Positions 52,645-60,354 of a stretch of 64,000 nt of DNA are shown here, piece by piece. A program made the position numbers and the translations under genes. This DNA is from Lacrimispora defluvii. GTDB taxonomy: Bacteria > Bacillota > Clostridia > Lachnospirales > Lachnospiraceae. Position 1 is the first letter of the stretch; every line of letters begins with the position of its first letter. The notes beneath the pieces were generated by a model. It was given only the letters and a program-made list of their open reading frames with translations, had not been told where the DNA came from and searched no databases. The DNA is taken from positions 1-64,000 of the forward strand of contig JAAOXG010000039.1 in NCBI GenBank assembly GCA_013036995.1. The letters are read 5' to 3'.

Positions 52645-53596
52645 GCCTGATCTCCGTTAAATGGTTTACCTCAATGGCATATCTGGGCCGTTCTTTTACT
52701 TCCACGTAAATCTTTCCTATATAAGTGCCAATAAGTCCCACAGATAAAAGCTGTACACCACCGATAAACCAGATTGATAAAATGGTAGAAGTCCAGCCTG
52801 CTACCACTTTTCCCGTAATATAGGAATAAAATGCGTAGATCGCTGCGCATATGCTGATCACCACAATCCCAAGACCTAAATCGGTTATCATTCGGATGGG
52901 TTGTATGCTAAAAGATGTAATTCCTTCAAACGCCATGGAAAACATCTTGCCCAATGAATATTTGGACTTACCTGCTACCCTTGATTTCCGGTCATACATG
53001 ACTGTAGCTGATGGAAATCCAATCAAAGGAATAATTCCTCTTAAAAATAAATTCCGTTCCTTATAATGAGAAAATTGCAGCAGCGCACGTTTGGACATAA
53101 GCCGGTAATCCGCATGATTGTAAACAATCTTTATCTTCATCAGCTGCATCAGTCTGTAAAAGCCAAGAGCAGAAAACTTTTTAAATAAAGTATCTGTATC
53201 ACGCCTGTTACGAACACCATATACAATATCATTACCCCGAAGGTACAAATCCACCATTTCTTCCATAACAGAAACATCATCCTGTAAGTCCGCGTCAATT
53301 GAAATAACCATATCAGCATAATTCATGGCTGTTATAAGACCAGCGGTCAAAGCATTTTGATGCCCTGTATTTCCGGCAAGTTTAAGACCAAATATTATGG
53401 CTGACTGCTTCCGAAAATTTTCAATACGATTCCAGGTACCGTCCTTACTCCCGTCATCCACATAAAGAATAAAACTGGTTCTATCAACTTTTCCAGATTC
53501 CACCAGTCTGTTCATAATTTTTATTAATTCTGCATTGGTATATAAAAGCGCCTGTTCCTCGTTATAGCATGGCACAACAATACAAAGTTTGTTCAT
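52631..53596 (-). CDS. GtrB-like polyprenyl-phosphate glycosyltransferase (GT2)
   Basis: 321 aa from the ATG at 53596 with AAAGGAG upstream. The VVPCYNEEQAL start, YVDDGSKDGT, SIDADLQD metal site and two C-terminal membrane helices (about 230-300) match GtrB/YfdH/DPM1-type enzymes, which put glucose or another hexose on polyprenyl phosphate. First gene of the nine-gene exopolysaccharide operon. No clear promoter or riboswitch was found in the 247 bases upstream. Confidence 0.88.
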   Translation of the reverse strand: MNKLCIVVPCYNEEQALLYTNAELIKIMNRLVESGKVDRTSFILYVDDGSKDGTWNRIENFRKQSAIIFGLKLAGNTGHQNALTAGLITAMNYADMVISIDADLQDDVSVMEEMVDLYLRGNDIVYGVRNRRDTDTLFKKFSALGFYRLMQLMKIKIVYNHADYRLMSKRALLQFSHYKERNLFLRGIIPLIGFPSATVMYDRKSRVAGKSKYSLGKMFSMAFEGITSFSIQPIRMITDLGLGIVVISICAAIYAFYSYITGKVVAGWTSTILSIWFIGGVQLLSVGLIGTYIGKIYVEVKERPRYAIEVNHLTEIRHEQS

Positions 53597-53843
53597 ATGC
53601 CGTACTCCTTTCGGTAACAACTCATATAATAAAGCCTTTATCTGTTAGTTTGCCTGAAAAAGGAGATTTTTAACCAAACCATTGATAAATAGCTTTATCC
53701 ATGACTTCTCCAAAGGATTGGATATCCAGTTAATGTTGGGAAAAATATGAAAAGAAATGACTTTAAAACTACCAGATGAGCATCGGCAGTTTATCGCAAA
53801 TAATCAGTTAAAAGAAAAATAGCAGATAAAAATATAGAATGAA

Positions 53844-54380
53844 TCAACTCTTACCAAATACTTGCTCACACAGAATTTTATATTCCTGATAAGCACCAAA
53901 TTTTTCTAATTCACTTAGGAGTCGGGCTATATTTAAATAGTACCATGCATGCTGGGCTTTGTCTTTTTCATTGAAACGCTTCCAGATCTCATCACCCATA
54001 AGAAGGTAATCTCTTGCAGTTGTTCTGAGATTACTAAGCTTATCTGCCAATACAAGAATCTTAATCTCCTCTGAGGCATGTTCCAAGTGCTTTAATGTGG
54101 CACTCTTACGCTCTTTCCAGCTTTTTGTTTTGTCTTCCGTTTCTTCCATAACCAGCTGTGCCACACGGCTTCCAAATTCTTCTTCCAGCTGTGATTTCGT
54201 AACTCCTGCATCTTCCATCACATCATGAAGCAGCGCAGCGCATATAAGTTCCTGGTCAGCAGTCATCAAAGACGCAATGACTGCGGTCTCCAAAGGGTGG
54301 ACAATATATGGGATGTGAGTCCCTTTCCGGCAGGTTCCCTCATGGCACTTGGCCGCAAATGCAACAGCTTTCTCCACCAT
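53844..54380 (-). CDS. HD-domain (p)ppGpp hydrolase-like protein (small alarmone hydrolase)
   Basis: 178 aa. The RelA/SpoT-type HD domain is visible: HPLETA near residue 28, LLHDVMEDAG (HD pair) near 50, and ADKLSNLRTTARD near 112. No synthetase, TGS or ACT part follows, so it resembles the stand-alone hydrolases (Mesh1/SAH type) that remove pyrophosphate from alarmones. The ATG follows AAGGAGATC. It is monocistronic. Another phosphohydrolase substrate is possible. Confidence 0.82.
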   Translation of the reverse strand: MVEKAVAFAAKCHEGTCRKGTHIPYIVHPLETAVIASLMTADQELICAALLHDVMEDAGVTKSQLEEEFGSRVAQLVMEETEDKTKSWKERKSATLKHLEHASEEIKILVLADKLSNLRTTARDYLLMGDEIWKRFNEKDKAQHAWYYLNIARLLSELEKFGAYQEYKILCEQVFGKS

Positions 54381-54577
54381 ACCTGATCTCCTTGTCTTTT
54401 TTTTTATATTAGCACAGATTTTGACTATTTAACAGACCACATTGTAAAATAACTTAATTATTTAAACTATTATATTAATAAGATTCCCATTTAGGCTGAA
54501 AATAAGGTATAATAATAATCTGGATTAAAACAGCCTTCGGCTTTTTAATCATACAAAAGATAAAAGAGGTAAAAAGT

Positions 54578-55228
54578 ATGAAAAAGAAATGGTTAATTCC
54601 TGTATTATGCATGGCTTCTATCAGCCTGTCTGCCTGCGGCAGTAAAACTTCCACAACTGCCCCTGATAATTCCCAGGTGGAAAGTTTAAAGGCCCAGGTA
54701 GAAGAATTAAAGCAGGAAAATGCTGATTTAAAGGCTCAGCTTGAAACAGTTCCGGAAACCACCGTCGAAGAGACAAAGGCAGTCCAAAACGGAACACCCA
54801 TCGCGATCGGAGGCGTAATTACCACGGATGCCATGGAGATCACAGTGAATAAAGCGGAACTATCCTATGATGTCCTTCCAGATGATACATCCGGATTCTA
54901 TACCCATTATGCGGCTGATCCAGGCAATGTTTACATTCATCTTGATCTTGATGTTAAAAATCTGGCTAAACAGAACTTAACCTGTGACGAAATCATTAAT
55001 GCTACCGCTGATTACAATGGAGGATATACCTACTCCGGACAGGCAGTTCCTGAAGATGGTAATACCGGCTTTACCTATGCCAACATTACGTCCATTAAAC
55101 CTCTCCAGACATTAGGCGTACACTTCCTGTTTCAGTGCCCGCAGGAAGTAGCTGAATCCCAGAATCCTCTCTCCATTACACTGGAGCCTTCTGGTACAAA
55201 AGACAGCTATGTTCTCACTATAAGATAA
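54578..55228 (+). CDS. Secreted lipoprotein with DUF4352-like domain
   Basis: 216 aa. A signal peptide ends in the lipobox LSAC (Cys20), followed by a coiled coil (about 35-60) and a beta-sandwich domain (about 75-216) like the telokin-like DUF4352 of Firmicute lipoproteins. Anchored on the outer face of the membrane; function unknown. It has its own terminator and is the last host gene before the prophage edge. Confidence 0.8.
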   Translation: MKKKWLIPVLCMASISLSACGSKTSTTAPDNSQVESLKAQVEELKQENADLKAQLETVPETTVEETKAVQNGTPIAIGGVITTDAMEITVNKAELSYDVLPDDTSGFYTHYAADPGNVYIHLDLDVKNLAKQNLTCDEIINATADYNGGYTYSGQAVPEDGNTGFTYANITSIKPLQTLGVHFLFQCPQEVAESQNPLSITLEPSGTKDSYVLTIR

Positions 55229-55232
55229 CTTT

Positions 55233-55260
55233 AAAAATACGCCCGTCCGGGCGTATTTTT
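55233..55260 (+). terminator. Terminator of the lipoprotein gene
   Basis: A 12-bp perfect stem AAAAATACGCCC/GGGCGTATTTTT with a GTCC loop, directly after the stop. Confidence 0.92.
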
Positions 55261-55427
55261 TTATACTTCAAATGCTTTTAAATACACGTGTACCGGCCCT
55301 ATCGTAAGAATAAATTAAATTATTACAATTTACCGGTTCGTATCGAGAATTAGATTGAAAAAGCGTAGTTTTCGGCTTAAAACCGTGGTTTCAGAGACTT
55401 TCAGTCTCACCAACTATTACCACCTAA

Positions 55428-55468
55428 ATGCAGTCAAAACCATGCCTCATGCAGTCAAAATGCAGTCA
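55428..55468. repeat. Triple direct repeat ATGCAGTCA near the prophage edge
   Basis: ATGCAGTCA occurs at 55428-55436, 55449-55457 and 55460-55468, spaced 21 and 11 bases apart, in a 326-base gene-free stretch between the last host gene and the prophage ATPase. Short direct repeats near an attachment site can be arm-type integrase sites. No core site could be fixed because the other end is outside the window. Confidence 0.5.
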
Positions 55469-55494
55469 GAAAATGATATAATCTTCTATACTAT

Positions 55495-55526
55495 AAGGCG
55501 GGCCCGGATAACCGGAAACCCGCCTT
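55495..55526. other. Stable GC-rich hairpin of unclear role
   Basis: Arms AAGGCGGG and CCCGCCTT enclose an inner CCGG/CCGG pair. It follows the ATPase stop on the minus strand but has no U run, so it is either a weak terminator or part of the attachment region. Apart from this and the triple repeat, 55261-55554 shows nothing I can name. Confidence 0.45.
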
Positions 55527-55554
55527 GTGCCAATCATAATTTTTTGTAAATAAT

Positions 55555-57105
55555 TTATAGGGCAAATTTTTTCCTTAAAGCATAGTGAATTGTAAATCGT
55601 TTAGTTAGATCCACTTCATTCATAGCATCCTTTTTGTATGCCCAGCTTGTATACAACTTTTCCTTTTGACCCTTTTTTACTTTCCAGACATTTCCTATAG
55701 CTCCAATTTTATACAAATATTCCAAGGCTAAATTTATATCATTAATAGCAGGATATAATAAATGATTTTCCTTATAATGATCACTTATATCAGCATAATC
55801 AAAACTCGTCTTTTTAAGCGAACTAATCAATTTAAAACAATCCAAAGTATATTCAGGTGCTTCATGAAAATAGACTTCATTTAACAGTTCATTATAAAAA
55901 TCTGAAGAATAAAACTTTCTTATTGCTTTAACTGAGAGGGCTGTAAAATAAGCATTATCAGGGAACATATCTATGACATAATTTAAAAATGTGACAATAT
56001 CTCTTGGCCTGCCAAAACTATTATCCAGAATATAATCTATCGGTCTTTTATTGTCGATTTTTTCAGGAAAAAGTCTTGTATATAAATCTTTATTTGTATA
56101 CGTTGCCAATTGAGGACAAGATGCTTTAATTTTATGTAATACCATACTCATGAGGGGCTGTTCATGTGGCTCATTTTCATTGTTCGTCAACCAGTACAAT
56201 TCCACTGCACATGATGTTTTAATTTTACTTAGATTTGTATCGTAACTTTGAAGCTTATCAAGAATATCTGTTCTTACCAACAAGATTAGTCGAACCTTTA
56301 AATTTCCATCATAAAATTCAGTATTATAATTCTTAGCAATTTTTAACAAATTAGTTATTATATCATTGCCGGCCGATTCTTTAGTTAATTTTTTATCTAA
56401 CTCATCTAAATCATCAAATATTATAATTATATCATTTTTAGAAGACACTGCTTTAAATATTAACCTTTCATATGAATTAATTAGTTCATAAAAAGGTTTT
56501 CTCTCCGACTCGATAGATCTTGTTTTGGACTTCAAATTTTTAGTTGAAAAAGAGTTGCTGTCTTCGAGCGAATATGCATTTAATTTAATATTGCTTGTAC
56601 CAGATTTCATATACCCTTTTTCACTTGTTTTACAGCCGGATTCAATACTTTTGATTGCTTTGAATGTTTCATCATTATCATATTGCTTAACAAATTTAGC
56701 AAGCTTACGCTTAGGATTCCAAGGACAAATTTTATCAATTATATTTGTATGATCCAGTAAAACTTTTGAAACTTTATCCAAGAAAAACCATTTACATAAA
56801 GCATATACATAAGCATTATTTTCTTGTTCAACGCTTGTATTTGCCAATCGATCAATCCAAAAATCTTGTGAATTAATAATTTTGCATTTCTGTCCCTTTT
56901 TAGCTTTCTTACAAATATAATTAGCTAAATAAGTTTTTCCGCTACCTTTGCTACCCAGTATAATAAATTTATGGCGATTCTCAACTAACTCGCTATACTT
57001 ATTATTAGAATCATAGAAAAGTTCTTCAAATTTTTCATTTCTTGCTTCTGTTTCTCCATCTGGAGTCCCAATATAAAAGTCTTTAAACGTGATACTGTCA
57101 GCCAT
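55555..57105 (-). CDS. P-loop ATPase (Sll1717-like) at the prophage edge, possible defence gene
   Basis: 516 aa from the ATG at 57105, 6 bases after AGGGG; a TTG at 57111 is in frame. Walker A GSKGSGKT (about 51-58) and Walker B IIIIFDDLDELD (about 227-238) are clear, with a likely sensor arginine in LLVRTDIL. The C-terminal half is helical with a winged-helix-like end. It resembles the Sll1717 group of STAND/KAP-like ATPases. The gene is clearly more AT-rich than the phage late genes beside it, a sign of separate origin. Its place between lysis genes and the attachment edge is typical of lysogenic-conversion or anti-phage genes; that role is inferred. Confidence 0.7.
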   Translation of the reverse strand: MADSITFKDFYIGTPDGETEARNEKFEELFYDSNNKYSELVENRHKFIILGSKGSGKTYLANYICKKAKKGQKCKIINSQDFWIDRLANTSVEQENNAYVYALCKWFFLDKVSKVLLDHTNIIDKICPWNPKRKLAKFVKQYDNDETFKAIKSIESGCKTSEKGYMKSGTSNIKLNAYSLEDSNSFSTKNLKSKTRSIESERKPFYELINSYERLIFKAVSSKNDIIIIFDDLDELDKKLTKESAGNDIITNLLKIAKNYNTEFYDGNLKVRLILLVRTDILDKLQSYDTNLSKIKTSCAVELYWLTNNENEPHEQPLMSMVLHKIKASCPQLATYTNKDLYTRLFPEKIDNKRPIDYILDNSFGRPRDIVTFLNYVIDMFPDNAYFTALSVKAIRKFYSSDFYNELLNEVYFHEAPEYTLDCFKLISSLKKTSFDYADISDHYKENHLLYPAINDINLALEYLYKIGAIGNVWKVKKGQKEKLYTSWAYKKDAMNEVDLTKRFTIHYALRKKFAL

Positions 57106-57111
57106 ACTCAA

Positions 57112-57508
57112 CCCCTGCAGCTTTCTTTCAATTTTTTTCTAAATAAAATAGGACAACTATATAGGTAAAATTACTTTATACAGTCGTCCTATTTTATTAT
57201 TAATCGAGATTTTTTCTCCTTTTACGAGGTCATGCCTCAGTTCACTGCAATTTAATATATACATATATATACAGATGATAAAGTTTTTAACGATATCTAA
57301 TCCAACATAGCACATTATACCTAATTTGTCAATCACTTCTTACAATATTATTATACTTCAAAAATCTACAAAAAGCAAGCTATTAATATATTATATGTTA
57401 TACCCCAAAAACGATGTACGTTTTAATAAATGATTTTTTTATAAAACAAATCTTTATAGGTATTAATATGTTAATATTTTCTTTTCATTCTGTCAATATT
57501 TTTTTTAT
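57112..57508. other. AT-rich gene-free stretch
   Basis: 397 bases, strongly AT-rich, with stretches of alternating TA (57257-57271). No open frame with a ribosome site was seen. It holds the inverted repeat at 57142-57198 and presumably the promoter of the ATPase gene, which I could not fix. Confidence 0.6.
57142..57198. terminator. Long inverted repeat between endolysin and ATPase genes
   Basis: Arms of 17 bases (AATAAAATAGGACAACT and its complement, one mismatch) around a 23-nt loop. The 3' arm is U-rich in both directions, so it may stop late-gene transcription from reaching the ATPase gene; a protein-binding site is the alternative. Confidence 0.5.
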
Positions 57509-58210
57509 TTAGAATGTTGCAATATACTGCACTCCTTCCCGATCGGATACATAAAGCGCACACTCCAGATCGTGCCCGGCTCTGGGTTCAAAGTAATACC
57601 ATTTCCCGTCTATCTCCTGCCAACCTGTAAGAGCATATCCATCTGAGTTAAACCGGTATTTATGACCGTTGATGATCTGCCAGCATGATTTATGGTAGGT
57701 GGACTTCGTATCAGCATACCACCAGCCATTTTTATCATGATTCCAGCCAACTGTATATTCCATAGGAATCGCAACCCATGTCTTCTTAAACTCCTCCGGA
57801 CTTGCATAAACCTTTTTGATTCCGCTTGTAGAACTGCCCCAGTCCGGAAGCTGGAAGTGAGGCTTGTCAACCGGTGACTTCCAATTACCGCCCCACTCCA
57901 GACCAATACTTACACCGATCTCACCAATCCGTCCGAAGAAGTTTCCAGCTTCGTTATATGCTCCCTGACCGTCATTCCGGTATATATCAAAAGCTGTCCC
58001 CCACTGGTGGTAAGAGCTGTATGTACTTCCTGGCGCATTGGTTACTTTGTTTCCCGGCTTAGTCCTGCCCTGAGCATAAAGCGCATCCTGCTCTGCCACA
58101 GTCCGGTAAGTCTCTCCAATGGCAATCTTTAATCCCCGCTTGTTGCATTCTTCTACCAGCTTTGCGGCCAGAGCCTGCAGGCGCGGGTGACACAATGTTA
58201 TATCTCTCAT
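57509..58210 (-). CDS. Phage endolysin: M15 peptidase with choline-binding-like repeats
   Basis: 233 aa from the ATG at 58210, 7 bases after GGAGG; a longer frame from 58258 has no site. The N-terminal VanY/CwlK-type M15 peptidase (about 1-125) has zinc ligands His68 and Asp75 in SYHQWGTAFD and His118 in KPHFQ. A C-terminal wall-binding part (about 150-233) has GWxxxxGKWYYF-type repeats. It should cut the peptidoglycan stem peptide at lysis. The holin gene lies 88 bases upstream. Confidence 0.92.
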   Translation of the reverse strand: MRDITLCHPRLQALAAKLVEECNKRGLKIAIGETYRTVAEQDALYAQGRTKPGNKVTNAPGSTYSSYHQWGTAFDIYRNDGQGAYNEAGNFFGRIGEIGVSIGLEWGGNWKSPVDKPHFQLPDWGSSTSGIKKVYASPEEFKKTWVAIPMEYTVGWNHDKNGWWYADTKSTYHKSCWQIINGHKYRFNSDGYALTGWQEIDGKWYYFEPRAGHDLECALYVSDREGVQYIATF

Positions 58211-58278
58211 TATCGTTTCCTCCAATCGAAAAAGGACCCAGGATTGTCCCAGGTCCATAAAGTTGTGACATTACAACC

Positions 58279-58295
58279 GTTGCGACGGTCGCAAC
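58279..58295. other. Short hairpin between holin and endolysin genes
   Basis: GTTGCG/CGCAAC with a five-base loop just after the holin stop. It may protect or modulate the lysis mRNA; no U run follows. Confidence 0.35.
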
Positions 58296-58298
58296 AGC

Positions 58299-58727
58299 TT
58301 AAGTATTATCCGGCAGCTCGTCCGTATACTGTGTAAGGAATTTCTTCACTGTCTCCCACAACCGCTTCACCGGCAAACCGCACAGAGTCATGTTTTTAAG
58401 AATACTCACCAGCTCATACGCTATGTACAGAAGGCCGAAGAACTCCGCCACTCCGATGGCACTAACCGGCAGATATGACCGGATCGCATCCGGAATGAAG
58501 CCGATCAGATTAAGATGTACTATCCGATCAAGTATCAGTAGGAACGCCAGGGAAGCTACCATGGAGATTTTACGGATCGCTCCATCAATTCCAAAACAGC
58601 TGTTAAATTCATGCTCCTTAATCGCTCTGATGCAGCCGAAGCAGGTGTCCATGACCACTGCCAATATAACCAGTTTAATAATCGGGCTTCCCCATGCCAG
58701 GGCAAGCAATTCTGTAATTCTATCCAT
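58299..58727 (-). CDS. Phage holin (Cph1/toxin-secretion holin family)
   Basis: 142 aa from the ATG at 58727, 8 bases after GAGG; the in-frame ATG at 58751 has a poor site. Three hydrophobic segments, the GIDGAIRKISMV stretch and AxGVAEFFGLLYIAYELVS-like region match the clostridial phage lysis holin family. It permeabilises the membrane so that the endolysin reaches the wall. Confidence 0.9.
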   Translation of the reverse strand: MDRITELLALAWGSPIIKLVILAVVMDTCFGCIRAIKEHEFNSCFGIDGAIRKISMVASLAFLLILDRIVHLNLIGFIPDAIRSYLPVSAIGVAEFFGLLYIAYELVSILKNMTLCGLPVKRLWETVKKFLTQYTDELPDNT

Positions 58728-58781
58728 TTTAATTTCCTCATTCTTTCTCATATTCTTTTCTAATTGTGACCGTCAATTGTA

Positions 58782-58964
58782 TTAATCTAATAGCGTATAT
58801 GAAATTTGTGGATTTTGAGGGTCTGTAAGATCTACTCTGTCTATCATAGCTTCATCAGGTATCTCTTGATATAACACCTGGAGTTTATTTGGAATGAAAT
58901 CAACTTCTCCATACCTTGCTGCATAAATCGTACCGTTCTGATCATAAATTACAAAAGTCTTCAT
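58782..58964 (-). CDS. Small phage protein of unknown function
   Basis: 60 aa, acidic, no membrane segment. It lies between the tail-tip genes and the holin, where small conserved proteins are common in clostridial prophages. The ATG is preceded by AAGGAGG. Confidence 0.65.
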   Translation of the reverse strand: MKTFVIYDQNGTIYAARYGEVDFIPNKLQVLYQEIPDEAMIDRVDLTDPQNPQISYTLLD

Positions 58965-58977
58965 TTTAAATTCCTCC

Positions 58978-59388
58978 TTATGTTATAAAATCTATTCTTT
59001 TTATAATTAGTTTTTGTTGACCCCATTGGTCTGGTCTATAATAAAAATCACTCCTTATTACAAAAAACATTTGTTGCGAAATTGCCGATACATCCCAGTA
59101 TACATATTTATCACCAGTCGGGACATATACGCTAACAGCCGAATTGGCAATCGATTGCTTACTTGAAGTTAAAGCTGTACAAACAAAACTGGCATCTGTC
59201 TCTATTCCCTGAAGCAAATTTGAAACCAAAAAACGAATGGTTTTAAATGGGGAAGAATTAAAAGACTTACTATTAACTATAGTTGGATAGTTTCCAGTAT
59301 TTCCGGTAAATGTAGTTCTGCTTAAAACAATACCGCTAGTATTTATGGCAAGCGAGTATGACGGATCATAACTATTGTACAACCGCAC
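58978..59388 (-). pseudogene. C-terminal part of a frameshifted tail-tip protein
   Basis: About 136 aa from a GTG at 59388 that has no ribosome site. Reading the same frame upstream gives LGGTFSGVLTGGVRLYN, which continues naturally from the end (YLAVGQTSF) of the frame at 59421-59753. A single-base shift at the T5 run (59421-59430) joins both into one protein of about 255 aa. The C-terminal part looks like a beta-rich tail or receptor-binding domain. Causes could be mutation, a sequence error (a G7 run is also near) or programmed slippage. Confidence 0.6.
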
Positions 59389-59420
59389 CCCCCCGGTTAA
59401 AACACCCGAAAAGGTGCCAC

Positions 59421-59753
59421 CTAAAAAGACGTTTGACCAACTGCCAAATAACTATAGTCTTTCATACTACCTACTGTTCCTCCAACATTTACGCCCTCTC
59501 TAATATTTGCGGCTGTTAAATTTGTTACACCATTTACTATCACGTTTCCTGTCATATACTTTCCAGATGTAGAAACAGTCTGTTGTGAAGCTGTTGGATT
59601 AACAGTTTGACCTCCCATTGATGGCATGGTACCGATTACCAGATCCCCCTCCTTATCTACAATAACCTTTCCGGGCAACACATCACCGGATCCAGCAGTT
59701 ATCACATCCAGATCTGCACCTCCACCGCCTCCAGACATCCATATCTTTCCCAT
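59421..59753 (-). pseudogene. N-terminal part of the frameshifted tail-tip protein
   Basis: 110 aa: a short glycine-rich start (MSGGGGGADLD) followed by motifs common in tail-tip proteins of Firmicute phages (KYMTGNVIVNGV, NIREGVNVGGTVGSM). It ends at a TAG inside TTTTTAGG; the -1 frame continues the protein (see 58978-59388). It starts 3 bases after the gene at 59757. If it is not broken, it is a stand-alone tail-associated protein. Confidence 0.6.
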
Positions 59754-59756
59754 GTA

Positions 59757-60206
59757 TTACACTCCTTTCAGCCCAATTTTTATATCTGTCACTGGCTTTT
59801 TGTATACTTTAAAGGTTGCTGTCCCATCACCCAGAAAAGCAATTCCACTTGTCACAATACCAAAAGCTTTACTGTAAGCCTTTTGAACGGTCTCTGTGGA
59901 GCCATCTGCCAAGGCACTTACAACCATAGCCTCTGAGTCTTGCGTCGCTCCTGGTACCGTTACTGTTTGCGTATAGGGAGCCGAACTGCCAGTCCAGCCT
60001 GCAGTAGTTAAGGTAATCTCTGTTACATGGTCTAAACGATTGATTGTTTTATTAATCGTATTAATGTCCATTGCCCCGAAACTATCTCCTACTGGATCAT
60101 AGGGAGTTACATCTTCAAAGCTCATTGTTCCATCCGCATTGGTGATCATGCGGTATTTTCGATTTCCTGCAAATCCATCATCTTTATAATCAGTTTTTAA
60201 TGCCAT
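59757..60206 (-). CDS. Phage tail-tip or baseplate-associated protein
   Basis: 149 aa. The N-terminal part (LKTDYKDDGFAG, PYDPVGDSFGAMDINTIN) is of a type seen in clostridial phage proteins just before the lysis genes; a beta-rich C-terminal half follows. It overlaps the 51-codon gene at 60190 by 17 bases. Exact role unknown. Confidence 0.65.
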   Translation of the reverse strand: MALKTDYKDDGFAGNRKYRMITNADGTMSFEDVTPYDPVGDSFGAMDINTINKTINRLDHVTEITLTTAGWTGSSAPYTQTVTVPGATQDSEAMVVSALADGSTETVQKAYSKAFGIVTSGIAFLGDGTATFKVYKKPVTDIKIGLKGV

Positions 60207-60345
60207 TTTTATTTCCTCCTAACTGAAAGGGCAGCCTGTTTTGATGTTCCGCCCAGATACCTACTCGGACGGAGATAACAAAGCTACCTTTTGCTGCCAC
60301 TGGATTTTTGCTTATATTTACACTTGTAATCTCAACCTGTGCCAT
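60190..60345 (-). CDS. Small phage protein, 51 aa
   Basis: A short gene from the ATG at 60345 with an ideal AAGGAGATCTT site. The start (VEITSVNISKNPVAAKGSF) repeats the pattern at the end of the upstream Ig-like protein (PVISEVSLAPNPIDAGKTF), and the end RLPFQLGG resembles a common ending of small phage proteins. It overlaps the next gene by 17 bases. Probably a minor tail component. Confidence 0.65.
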   Translation of the reverse strand: MAQVEITSVNISKNPVAAKGSFVISVRVGIWAEHQNRLPFQLGGNKNGIKN

Positions 60346-60354
60346 AAGATCTCC

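Noticed and set aside
53597-53843. c-di-GMP riboswitch before the exopolysaccharide operon
   Set aside because: Neither GEMM-I nor GEMM-II core features could be found on the minus strand; fragments such as GGCAAAC lack the paired context.
54531-54545. Mini hairpin AGCC-TTC-GGCT with T run upstream of the lipoprotein gene
   Set aside because: The 4-bp stem is too short to support a terminator or attenuator call.
55355-55549. 64-codon plus-strand frame in the prophage edge
   Set aside because: No ribosome site, translation resembles no protein, and it runs through the repeats and hairpin; best seen as non-coding.
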